Source of the DNA: Anarhynchus alexandrinus
Lineage: Eukaryota > Chordata > Aves > Charadriiformes > Charadriidae
Reading direction: 5' to 3'
Assembly: GCA_008711295.1 (NCBI GenBank)
Contig: VUYV01000119.1
Span: 2,510,919 to 2,574,918, forward strand
DNA: 64,000 nt
Shown: positions 1 to 9,886 of the stretch, one piece after another
Layout: each line of letters starts with the position of its first letter
Position numbering within the stretch: position 1 is the stretch's first letter
Translations under genes and position numbers: made by a program
Notes under the pieces: model-generated
What the model was told of the DNA's origin: nothing
Seen by the model: only the letters and a program-made list of their open reading frames with translations
The model's database searches: none

Positions 1-8
1 TCTATTGA

Positions 9-50
9 CTTGGAAATACCTCAAAACATTTTTAAAAAGGTATTTCCAAG
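9..50. repeat. Perfect inverted repeat (hairpin), 12-13 bp arms
   Basis: CTTGGAAATACC at 9-20 is the exact reverse complement of GGTATTTCCAAG at 39-50, and T21 can also pair with A38. This gives a 13-bp perfect stem with a 16-nt A/T-rich loop. It could be the core of a short palindromic transposon or a chance hairpin. No miRNA-like longer imperfect stem is visible outside it. Confidence 0.6.
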
Positions 51-2759
51 AAGAAAATAGAAGAGTTGGCTAGAAGCAAAAATGTTTGTTAAGGGAAATT
101 AGCCCTTCCTCTTCACTGGAAACTGTGATAAAGTAATGTAATCTTCAAATGGGGCTAAATTTTTGCCTCACAGTGCCTCCTGTGCATACAAATAAGGAAG
201 TGCCAAGAGGACAATGTTGTGGGTGAAGCTTGCGTAACTCTTCTGGGAAATCATCATGACAGGGTATTCATCTAAAGTATCTACACGCTTATGCACACAG
301 GGTTGCTTTACCTGCAGCACTAACAAAAACTTTGTGTCTTTGTTGAGTGCAGGAAATGTCATCCTGACAATTCTTTTCATTTTAATAATGGATGCTTTTA
401 TACACCACTTATGATGGCAAGGACTGTTTCTAATGCTGTAATAAAATACAGTTCAGCTAAGACATTAACTTGTTCTGATGGTGTAGAGTAAGATGATAAA
501 AGACCATCAAATAGACAAGACATGATACAGCAAAGGATGGGTGAGTTACTGTGGTTTGAAAGCTGACCTAAATTACAGCACTGTACCAGAAAAAAAATGT
601 CTAATATTCAACTGTAACACAATACAGAGCTTTAAGACTTTGTGGATGAGAGATTTAAACCTTGTAAGGAAGGAGCCCTTAGGAATATATGCAGAGAGCA
701 AGCAGTAATGTATGGCTTGACTAGAAGAATAAATAATAAAGCAGGATAATTCTGAGAAGCATTTTAAAAGTCAGAGGAAAATTGGGTGGTCAATGAGGCT
801 GAGTACTCCTGAATATTAATGACAACATTTGATAAAAGTAGAAAGTGTAACTGGGACCCACAAAAGATAATGTGAGAAAATATGTGCAGCAGTCAGTAAC
901 GATGAAAATCCTGAATTCTGTGGGACTAATCTTTAAAGATACATTGTTAATCTGAAAGGTACAGAGATATGTTGATGCTCCTTTTTCGTGCTGTTTCCCT
1001 TAGGATTTCTCAGACCATGTTTAAATGAAAATTATTATTTTTTTTTATTTTTAGAAAGTAGTTTTTAAAATGTGCCTACTGCAATATTCATCTAATAATA
1101 AACATTCTTTTTGTATTTAGACTCATTTTCATGTGATTCTGGTTTAAATTTACTATGCCAGTAGAAGCAACTGTAAGGAAAAATGAAGGTATTGACTGAC
1201 TGCTGATACATTTGTCTGTGCAGTTTTAATATGCCTTCCCTTTTACTTCTCATATTTAGAAGTGTGCGAAAGTTTTCAAAGACTTCTTTCAAGAGGACTT
1301 CAGTCTTCCTTCCTCCCCTTTGAAAATCAAGGCCCTTTGGATAAACCTTGTATAAAGCATTTAAAAATTAGATCATAAAATTATGATTCATGCTAGAAAA
1401 TCTTTGCCCTTATAACTATTTCCTTAATGAAACTGTTCCCATATCTTACTATGGTAAAATGTCATCACTGAGTTTCTATATCCACAGATTGGGATTCTGC
1501 ATCTGGAATTAACATGGATTTGAACCCCAGTCACAAATTTTAATATGAAGAAAGCTGCTCCTGGGATGAAAACAAGGCTGCTATCATTGCCCAAAATGTT
1601 AATGCACATTCACAGGCCATGGAGTATATGCATGAGCTAATGACTTCTCTAATCAGTAATGCTGTGAAATTGCCACTACACGGGGAGCATGTATCCCCAG
1701 ACACAATTAGCAGGATTTGGATATGCAGACAGAATGAAGCCTCAGGGGATAAAATATTTCTATTCTGAAAGATACTGCCTACACAGATATTCAAGGTTTA
1801 GGAGTTCATGCTTGTCCTTATTAATGTTTGAAAAATTATGTTCATACTCAACATGAAGATATTTCCTCAAATCAAATGGTATTAAATCAGTGGAAGATAG
1901 AGATTGCCATTCAAAACCAGGATGATTTAATACTAATTTTCTATGAATTGATAAACCAGAAGATAAATCCACAAAGGTGATTTTGACCGAGCATTGCAAC
2001 ATCTACGTCTGGTAGAGAAGGAACAGACAAATGCAGAAACTTTTCCGCCAGCCTTTGATGCCGAACATCTTCTGCATGCATTGATGCCAAGTCGCATACA
2101 ATTCAGCCACCACAGGGCAATTTATTGGCCCTATATACCAAATTTTACTATTCTCTCAGGAGAGCGAGTGATCATAGGATTCACAAAAATGTTTTTGTTC
2201 AGGGACATACCTTAACTGGCCACTGTGAAATGCTGAAAGGGACTCCTAACCCTTAGATAGAGGAAGGCACTGGCTTTCTCTTGAGATTCTCAGCCATTCT
2301 TAGCACTGGACCCTCACCCTCACATGGTTATGTGACTATGGGACCATATCAGTCTCTTCCAAAAAATCAAGAAGATGGACATGCCCAGTTTCACCTCCTG
2401 ATTTGTGACAAGAACTTATGCCTATAATGCCCCATCAGAAAATGCTAAGAATAGAGCTGTCTTCAGCTGTGAATGTCACTTCACTTCTGTGGAAGTTGTA
2501 CCATCTCAGGGCCTGGATGCCATCACTTGTATTCCTTCTGTTATGAAAAGTACAAACAAGTAGTGTCCTATTGGAATGGAGCTTGATTCTGACCTACGAA
2601 AGGGGATTGAACCCCTTTTACAAATAGTTGGAATGTTACTCATGATACCAGGATGTAGGACTAAGTAATACAGGAGATCCCTTCTGCTCCTTTTTACAGA
2701 TATTTCAGAAATTTCACACAAACAGGCAAGCCATTTAGTGGGGCTGAGGAGAGCTTTAT
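51..2759. other. AT-rich unique sequence, no gene recognised
   Basis: No splice-flanked exon, RNA gene or recognisable repeat was found. Two plus-strand stretches, about 1555-1770 and 1980-2215, are open for about 70 codons each with protein-like composition, but they are in different frames and are separated by stops. They match no family I know. Poly(T) and A-rich runs near 1030-1060 are simple sequence. Confidence 0.5.
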
Positions 2760-3300
2760 CAGGGCCCTGGGTACATCAAGAGATTCTGTAGCCTCTTCCC
2801 TCCTCTAGCTTTGGCTGTGTGTGCTCAAGACCAGCTCTGGCACTGTGTGGCTGTAACCTTGGGTCCAGCTGCTGGGAAAGAGCTGTGTGAGAAAGAGCTT
2901 AGAGAAGCCTCATTGGGGCCTCCCCTGGGCTCGGGAGCTGCATTTGGACTCAGGCCTGGTCCATGGTCCTTGTCTGAGCTGCATTGTAGGGGTTCCTGTG
3001 CTCAGTATTGTGCCATGTAGACCTGCTGACTTGGCTGCCTGGCTTGGCCTTGGACCTGTCTCATCACCATGGACCTGTGTGGCAATCAGGGCTATTGGCT
3101 GACCCTGGTTGCCATCCCCAGACCTACTCTGCTCCACTTGCTTGAGCACCACAGGACCAGGCCCTTGTCCAAGAGTCTGCCTTGTTGGTCCTTGGCTCCA
3201 GGCTCACCTACACTTGCAGAGCATTCCTTCAACGGCAGCTCCCTGACAAGCTCTATGGAGAATTCAGCACTACTTCTACACTATTGAGAAATAAAATTCT
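2760..3300 (+). repeat. Unidentified GC-rich block ending in a polyadenylation-like signal
   Basis: This block is clearly richer in G and C than both flanks. It has recurring short motifs (CATGGACCTG, CTTGGCTCC-like) and ends with GAAATAAAATTC at about 3287-3298, which contains an AATAAA hexamer. The look is that of a solo LTR or retroposon remnant, but I could not find convincing TG...CA ends or a target duplication. Both strands are open over parts of it, as expected for GC-rich sequence, and no protein family is recognised. Confidence 0.3.
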
Positions 3301-4416
3301 TTAAAAGCTCTCATCATTCACTCACAATTACTACTCAGTAGTATTTTTGAAGTTTTAAATTCTAAATTAATAACAACATAGACATGCTTTAATAATTTGG
3401 ATATTCAATAACAATTTCCAAGTATATTACTGTCAACAGCTTAAACCAGAAGAAAGGCAATTACAATTTACTTTTCATTTGGACTCGTTTAAAGGCATTT
3501 TGACCCTATGATGTTATCATAGCTCAAATGTTTCTGTTACAAAACAGAATCTATGTGGAAATGTGCAAATCAGTTCTAACATGAAAAGGTGATAATTAAA
3601 TCTGATGTCTGCTTTCTTTTTATATTCTTCCCAAGACATAAAAAGAACAAAGACACAGAGTAATCTTGATATGCTTTAATGAAGTGCGATAGTACGTGCT
3701 AGTTAATTTGCAAATTCAGTTTCTAGAATTGTTCTTTTCATGTGTAATCTTTATTTATCTTGAACAGTGCCTTGTCTTGTTCTGTGATGCCTTTTTGCTT
3801 TCATTAACCAAAAGAAGTTCCCGAAACTGAAATTTCACTATATTTTTTAAAGATGGACAGACAAATTTCTATACCATATGTTTTAAAGAAAAAAAAAAAG
3901 CAAAGCTACATTCTAGCAAATTGCAGACTTGGGCCTTCATCCAAAAGATTACAAATAACATGTAAAGAATGAGCCTAAGCCTTTTCAAAAGTAAAATTTT
4001 ATTCTGTGTGTTAGGAATCAACATGATCTTTAATAACAGGTAGTAAATTACTTCCATTTGCTTTCTGAGGACAAACACTTTTACTGAAATTGTATTAGTC
4101 TCCTTAGTTTGAATTAGGTACGATTTTTAAAAATGAAGCAAGTTATTATTCAGTGTGTAAAAAAAAAGCAATCAATAGATATCTGTCTGCTGGAGTATTA
4201 TATTTGTTTTCCATCAAACAAAGAGATATTTTTCTTTTCCTGTATCAGAGTTGGACATTTCTTCAGCACAACATGATATCTCGGAATGATTGACTCAGTA
4301 GTAATAGTAATGAATTGAGATCATTTAGCAAAATGTTTGCTGAATCTGGCAGCTAAATTAGTAAATATTCTTACCAATGCATAGTTACTATTGACAGAGT
4401 TGCATTGATTTCAGTT
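3301..4416. other. AT-rich unique sequence, nothing recognised
   Basis: AT-rich sequence with homopolymer A runs at about 3889-3899 and 4160-4168. No coding, RNA or repeat signal can be supported. Confidence 0.5.
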
Positions 4417-4417
4417 G

Positions 4418-5062
4418 TGACATACAGGCAGTATGCCCAAGTGGCCAAGAAGGCAAACAGCATCCTGGTTTGTATCAGGAATAGTGTGGCCAGAAGGACT
4501 AGGGAAGTGATTGTCCCACTCTACTCGGCACTAGTGAGGCCACACCTTGAGTACTGTGTTCAGTTTTGGGCCCCTCACTACAAGAAAGACACTGAGGTGC
4601 TGGAGCATGTCCAGAGAAGGGCAACGAAGCTGGTGAAGGGTCTAGAGCACAATTCTTAGGAGGAGCGGCTGAGGGAACTGGGGTTGTTTAGTCTGGAGAA
4701 AAGGAGGCTGAGGGGAGACCCTCAGGTGCTCTCTACAGCTACCTGAAAGAAGGTTGTAGCAAGGTGGGAGTCAGTCTCTTCTCCCAAGTAACCAGTGATA
4801 GGACAAGAGGAAATGGCCTCAAGTTACACCAGGGGAGGTTTAAATTGGCTATTAGGAAACATTTCTTCACTGAAAGGGTTGTCAAGCATTGGAACCGGCT
4901 GCCCAGGGAAGTGGTTGAATCACCATCCCTGGAGGCATTTAAAAAACGCGTAGATGTGCTGCTTAGGGACATGGTTTAATGGTGGACTTGGCAGTGTTAG
5001 GTTGATGGTTTGACTCAATGATCTTAAGCACCTTTTCCAACCCTGGTGGTTCTATGCTTCTA
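4418..5062 (+). mobile_element. CR1 LINE, 5'-truncated, 3' end of ORF2 plus 3' UTR
   Basis: CR1 non-LTR retrotransposons copy themselves by target-primed reverse transcription, and most copies are 5'-truncated like this one. The translated sequence shows the C-terminal part of CR1 ORF2 in two frames: about 4436-4659 (with [20 protein letters not shown]) and about 4764-4979 (with [20 protein letters not shown]). The frames are split by a stop at 4657-4659 and a frameshift, so the copy is dead. The end has the CR1 3' UTR (TTAGGTTGATGG...TTTTCCAACC) and a degenerate octamer tail TTCTATGCTTCTA at 5050-5062. It belongs to the same subfamily as the copy at 51789-52830, sharing GCATTTAAAAAACG and GTGCTGCTTAGG. 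Confidence 0.93.
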
Positions 5063-5151
5063 ATATGTGCAGGCTGTTCTACCTGCAAGTATGAAGCAAG
5101 TGATGAACCAGGGACAGGTCCTATCTAGGGAGCCCACTCTGAAGCAACAGG
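5063..5151 (+). repeat. 89-bp segment 3' of CR1, shared with 51700-51788
   Basis: Directly after the CR1 octamer tail, 89 bp match the reverse complement of 51700-51788 with ten substitutions (nine transitions) and no indel, about 89% identity. Similarity stops at GAAGCAACAGG. The two CR1 copies have different 5' ends, so the shared flank was either part of the copied RNA (3' transduction or extended CR1 3' UTR) or part of a larger repeat containing CR1. Confidence 0.85.
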
Positions 5152-6855
5152 TACTCAGTTTTCTACATCAGTCAATAAGATGACTCCACATCACATAACT
5201 CCATAAATCTCAACCTTATGAAAGAGCTCTAAAGTGTTTTGAGACTTTACAGTGCCTCCAGAGTGCACTGCAAAGCAGACAACTCAATGCTAAAGAAAAA
5301 AGTGATGGTGACACCTGATTTTCTGTCTCCAGTACCCCTTGCATGAGGAGGAGAATGTTTCTGTGTGGATGCATTTGCTATTTGTAGGGGATCTGAAGTC
5401 ATCCCAAAATCGTTTAGACTACTGCCAACAGTAAGAGGAGGTTGTGGGAAGTCCTCCAGCTGGCATTTTCGTGAAAAGATCTAATCTTTTTAAGGTGTGC
5501 TAGGCGGACTCTGGCTGTGTACAATGGGTTAGATCTTCCCAGAGAATTAGTGTTTCTGAAATCTCTTTGGTGCTATCCTGAGCCCCTGTGGACTGGGTCA
5601 ACAATCAAGTTCAGAGCTAGCAATTTGTGTCAGGAAGCAAAATTTTATTAGGTATTAGTGTGTTTAAAACAAAATTCTTTTTTACTTTTTCCCCATCTGG
5701 AACTTCATTACCTGGAGACCTCTCAGTTATGTATTTACTTGTATTAAAAATAATTTTCCCTTTCTTGAAAACTGGCAGGTATGTATGAATATTCTAGTGT
5801 TGTTATTCATCACACAGCAAACATTAGTCTTGCTGAGCTGAGCTAAAGTTACTGAACAAGCAACAAATCTGAACAAGCGTATCTGCCTGCGTTGTAACCA
5901 CCCAATCTTAACTGGTATCCATGCGTCACCTTAAAAATATTATTTCAAGTAATGTCTTAGTGTCTTTCTAGATATATAATTTAGATACGGTTTATTAAAA
6001 GTCTGTTTTTCTGCTTAATGTGCTTACCACTGTGAAACTGGTTTGTATCTATGGCGAGGACCAGAACATATGCATAAGCATTGTATGCTGACATGAGACA
6101 TTCTAGATAACCCTGTGAAGGAACTGAAATACGCTTAATGCAATTCTCTGTGTTGTAAGAATAGAGTGCTGGCATCTAAATTCTAATCTAGTCTTGTGTA
6201 ATGACATCACTCAAGGGATGCAACCAAAACTTTGCCTTCTTAGGAAAGATCTGCCAGACTGAACAGGAGATAATCGGTGGAATAAACCACAGGAATTTTA
6301 TCATGTTACCAACAGATTAATTTGAAAAACGTCACAGAAATGAACCTTCCACAAGTCTTGCAATTTTGTAGAGTTCTAAAGTGTCGATTTAGTTTGTTAT
6401 TGGTGCAAAGTGCTTTGAACATCTCTAACTTCCATTAAGGTCTTGATAGGTCTTCTATAGGGTCTTCTATAGAATGCCATAGAATATACCTGAACTCTGA
6501 GGATTAACTCAATTCATTCTTTCTACTGCTTTGTATTTGTTCCTGGGCACTTAAGTTGTGCTTTAGCTAAAGTAATGATCCTTCAGAATAGTTTGAAAAG
6601 TGAAGGTAAGGAGTTTAACTGAATCTTATTTGATAAACTTTGCAACAGCAGAGAGACATTATTACTGCTCAGCAAGAGAGAGAATCCACCTTTTTTGCAA
6701 TGTATGATGGTGGGTAATTTCTGATCTGTATTCACTGCAGTTTGGAGCTATTGCTGAAATGAAAATTACAATACTTTTGGGTACCTCTCAGTAAAACTTC
6801 TCTTCTTGTCTTTTTATGTTTTACACACTCCTAGGTCTTAAAACTGTGCATTAAT
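5152..6855. other. Unique sequence, no gene recognised
   Basis: No exon or repeat is recognisable. It includes a small palindrome, AAAAGAT-cta-ATCTTTT at 5474-5490, and a short tandem duplication of GGTCTTCTATA near 6449-6472. Neither is large enough to be informative alone. Confidence 0.45.
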
Positions 6856-6990
6856 AGAGGTGTTCAAGGCCAGGCTTGACGTGGCCTTGGGCAGCCTGGT
6901 CTAGTGGGAGGTGCCCCTGCCTATGGCAGGGGGGTTGGAACTCGATGATCTTCAAGGTCCCTTCCAACCTAAACCATTCTATGATTCTAG
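6856..6990 (+). mobile_element. CR1 LINE 3'-end stub
   Basis: About 135 bp of CR1 3' UTR: a GTTCAAGGCCAGGCTTGA-type start, then TTGGGCAGCCTGGTCTAGTG, GGTTGGAACTCGATGATCTT and AGGTCCCTTCCAACC, with the octamer tail ATTCTATGATTCTAG at 6976-6990. It carries no coding part. It differs in wording from the copies at 4418 and 51789, so it comes from another CR1 subfamily. Its tail is better preserved than theirs. Confidence 0.93.
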
Positions 6991-8807
6991 GATATCTTTG
7001 AAAAGTTTATGATAAGGATCTGTTATAATGTAAGGATATGGGGAAGCGGAGGAGGATTGAAAAAAGGTTTTTTTACTGTGTTTGTTTCTAACGTGCTGAG
7101 CAGAGTCTAGTCAGAATTAAATGCCCCCACCGTGACTCACCTGAAAACAGCAGGAGGTGAAAAACGGAAGATTTCAACTGAGTGAAGGTACCTTAAAAAC
7201 ACATAACAAACTGCTTGTAATTAATACAAAATCCACTATTACTTGCTAATAAAATTTAAAGGATGCGTTTGGATGTTGAAACTAACAACTCAAGCATTAG
7301 CAGGTGGATTTGATTTTATTTTGGTGTAGAGTTCAGTTGTATATAACGCTGAACAGTCTTATGGCAAGATAGTCTATTACAAAGATGACAGGAATCAAAT
7401 GATTAGCTGGACAAGTGGGGATTGCTAAGAGGTTTGGTTGGGGATAAAATGAGAGAGAATTAATAGCAACTTGTAGTCACAATTCCTTAATCTGCAGCAG
7501 TTTTTCTTCTAAAGCTAACTCCAAACATTACCCCACAAGCTTCTTTCACCTGTTGTGAAGATGCTTTAAGTGCACTGATCTCCTCTTCTACCCAGTCATG
7601 TATTCAGGGGACACATTTTTTCTGATAGTTAAGGCATCATATAGCTTAAGTCTTCTGATATTCATAGAGGATATGTCAAGACCATACAAGAGCTACTAGG
7701 TAAGCCAACTAGACTATTTAATTATACACTCTACTTAAGTAGCATTCCAGTAAATAAGACATCTAGCCGTCTTGTTGCTGTCTGATGTTATCATATAACA
7801 AGTAAATAAGAATGATTAAGAGTTTATGTTTGTAATTTATAAATTTATCTCAATTTGATTATGATTATAGAGAGCCAGAGATGAGAAACGCTACAGCTGT
7901 CAATAAACAGACACAAAAGAACAAGGTCAATGTACTGATGTCCAAGATAAAGAGGGAACCTGATTTTAAATGTGATTATGTTAAAGAATTGGGGTTCATG
8001 GACTGAAGCAATCTGTGGGGAAGAAAACTAACAACAATCTAGCAGAACTTTAGTTCAATCTTTTTAGGAACTGAGAACTGAGGTTGATACTGAAATGAGA
8101 AATAGCTTTCTAAAACAGTGGGGATAATGCTTTTTTCTGGTTAGAGCATAATGAAACAAAGCCTGAATTGTACGTGTCACACAGTAAAACAGAACCACAA
8201 CATTTCCTTGGCAGAACCCCTAGATGATACTGCAATAAGCGTAAAAGGAATAGAGGTGATAAACAGCTACGCTAGTGCTGCAGTGTGTAGGATAGTGCTT
8301 TAATTTGTGAAGCAATGATCATAAATTAATCAACCTGAAGCAGAAGGTTGTTGGGACATAGGACTAATCTGGATAATTAAAAACAAATGGGGAGTCTGAT
8401 TTTCTTCTATTGCCTGAATATTTCTTCCATCTGTGGACCATAATATAAATTTCTGAAGCATACCATAAAATCAGCTTGTCTACAAAATATTTAGCAATAA
8501 AAGTTCTTGAGCACTCATAAAAATGTAAATCCTTATACTATTTCAAAATCCCCAGTCAGCCTAGATAATACAACTTATATGAAATAAACTGACAACATGA
8601 ATAAAAAAAAATTGAAAAATATGCACTGGATATGGAGAAATGCAGTGGAACCTAATCGCTAAACTGCTAGATCAGCTAAACTCTTCTTACATGAACAGCA
8701 GTGCAAATAATTCTACTGAAAAAAATATGCCAAAACTATACAGCGGTCTGAAAATACTTTCAGTTCTTAACCAGTTGCTTGTTTGCAAACTTTTTTTGTC
8801 TCTCTTT
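6991..8807. other. AT-rich unique sequence, nothing recognised
   Basis: AT-rich sequence with no supported gene or repeat. Open frames near the right edge run into the LTR and are not coding. Confidence 0.5.
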
Positions 8808-8812
8808 ACTAT
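8808..8812. repeat. Left target site duplication of LTR copy A
   Basis: ACTAT immediately precedes the LTR's TG. ACTGT follows its CA at 9882-9886. Four of five bases match, with one transition, which fits a decayed 5-bp duplication. Confidence 0.55.
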
Positions 8813-9004
8813 TGTGGTGGGTTGACCCTGGCTGGATGCCAGGTGTCCACCAAAGCCTCTCTATCACTCCCCTTCCTCAGCTCCACAGATGAGAGAATGT
8901 ATAACAAAAGGCTCATGGGTCGAGATAAGGATGGGGAGAGATCACTTGCCAGTTACTGTTACAGGTAAAACAGAATCAACTTGGGGAAAAAAAAATTAAT
9001 TTAA

Positions 9005-9010
9005 TTTATT
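9005..9010 (-). terminator. LTR polyadenylation signal
   Basis: TTTATT on the plus strand reads AATAAA on the minus strand, about 190 bp before the LTR's 3' end. That is a reasonable R/U5 position. The matching site in copy B has decayed. Confidence 0.4.
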
Positions 9011-9229
9011 AACAATCCAGTCAGAGTAGGATAATGAGAAATAAAACCAATTCTTAAAAACACCTTCCCCCCACCCCAGGGGGTGAGCCCTTCTCCCCAG
9101 GCTCAACTTTACTCCCAAGTTCTCTACCTCCTCCCCCCGAGCAGCTCAGGGGGATGGGGAAAGGCGGTTGTGGTCAGTTCATCACACTGACCTGTCTCTG
9201 CCACTCCTTCTTCCTCAGGGGGAGGACTC

Positions 9230-9570
9230 CTCACACCCTTCCCCTGCTCCAGCATGGGTCCCTCCCACAGGAGACTGTTCCAGTGTGGACCTCATTCACA
9301 GGGTGCAGTCCTTCAGGAACAGACTGCTCCAGCACAAGTCCCCCACAGGGTCACAAGTCCTGCTCCACCATGGGCTCCTCTCTCCATGGGTCAACAGGTC
9401 CGCCAGGACCCTGCTCCAGCATGGGCTTCCCATGGGGTCACAACCTCCAGAAGTGCATCCCTCTGCTCTGGCATGGGGTCCTCCATGGGCTGCAGGTGGA
9501 TACCTGCTCCACCATTAACCTCCATGGGTTGCAGCGGGACAGCCTGCCTTACCATGGTCTTCCCCATGGG
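9230..9570 (-). repeat. Degenerate GC-rich tandem repeats inside LTR copy A
   Basis: Motifs such as CTCCAGCATGGG, CCATGGG and GGGGTCACA recur every 30-45 bp across this part of the LTR. The array is diverged and differs in length from copy B, which explains most of the size difference (1069 against 993 bp). It keeps several frames open on both strands. Confidence 0.6.
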
Positions 9571-9881
9571 CCACAGGGGAATCTCTGCTCTGGCTCCTGG
9601 AGCACCTCCTCTCCCTCCTTCTTCACTGACCTTGGTGTCTGCAGAGTTGTTTCTCTCACATATCCTTACTCCTCTCTCCTGATGCAATTGCTGTTGCCCA
9701 GTTTTCTTTTTCCCCCACTTACCACCATCACTGATGTGCTCAGATTTTGCCAGCAGCAGGTCAATCTTGGAGCTGGTTGGCACAGGCTCTGTTGGACATG
9801 GGGGAAACTTCTAACAGCTTCTCAAAGAAGCCACCCTTGTTGCCCCCTGCTACCAAAACCTTGCCATTGAAACCCAACACA

Positions 9882-9886
9882 ACTGT
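9882..9886. repeat. Right target site duplication of LTR copy A
   Basis: ACTGT directly after the terminal CA. It pairs with ACTAT at 8808-8812. Confidence 0.55.

Larger units (their letters stand above)
8813..9881 (-). mobile_element. Solo LTR of an avian endogenous retrovirus (copy A)
   Basis: A TG...CA bounded element of 1069 bp. It starts TGTGGTGGGTTGACCCTGGC on the plus strand and ends AACCCAACACA. I recognise it as the abundant neoavian LTR that begins TGT(A/G)TTGGGTTTG on the other strand. Orientation is minus because an AATAAA lies on that strand (9005-9010). The middle is GC-rich with degenerate 30-40-bp repeats. No internal retroviral region, primer binding site or second LTR flanks it, so it is a solo LTR left by LTR-LTR recombination. 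Near-perfect 5-bp flanking repeats fit class III (ERVL-like) integration. The 238-codon plus-strand frame at 9154-9870 is antisense noise. Confidence 0.85.

Noticed and set aside
2570..2720. Possible ancient CR1 3' end (AGGAGATCCCTTCTGCTCC)
   Set aside because: The match is too short and too diverged to support.
5474..5490. AAAAGAT-cta-ATCTTTT palindrome
   Set aside because: 7-bp A/T-rich arms are expected by chance several times in this much AT-rich DNA.
9154..9870. 238-codon plus-strand open frame, the longest in the window
   Set aside because: It lies wholly inside the minus-strand solo LTR, in a GC-rich degenerate tandem repeat that keeps several frames open on both strands. There is no protein family and copy B does not keep the frame.
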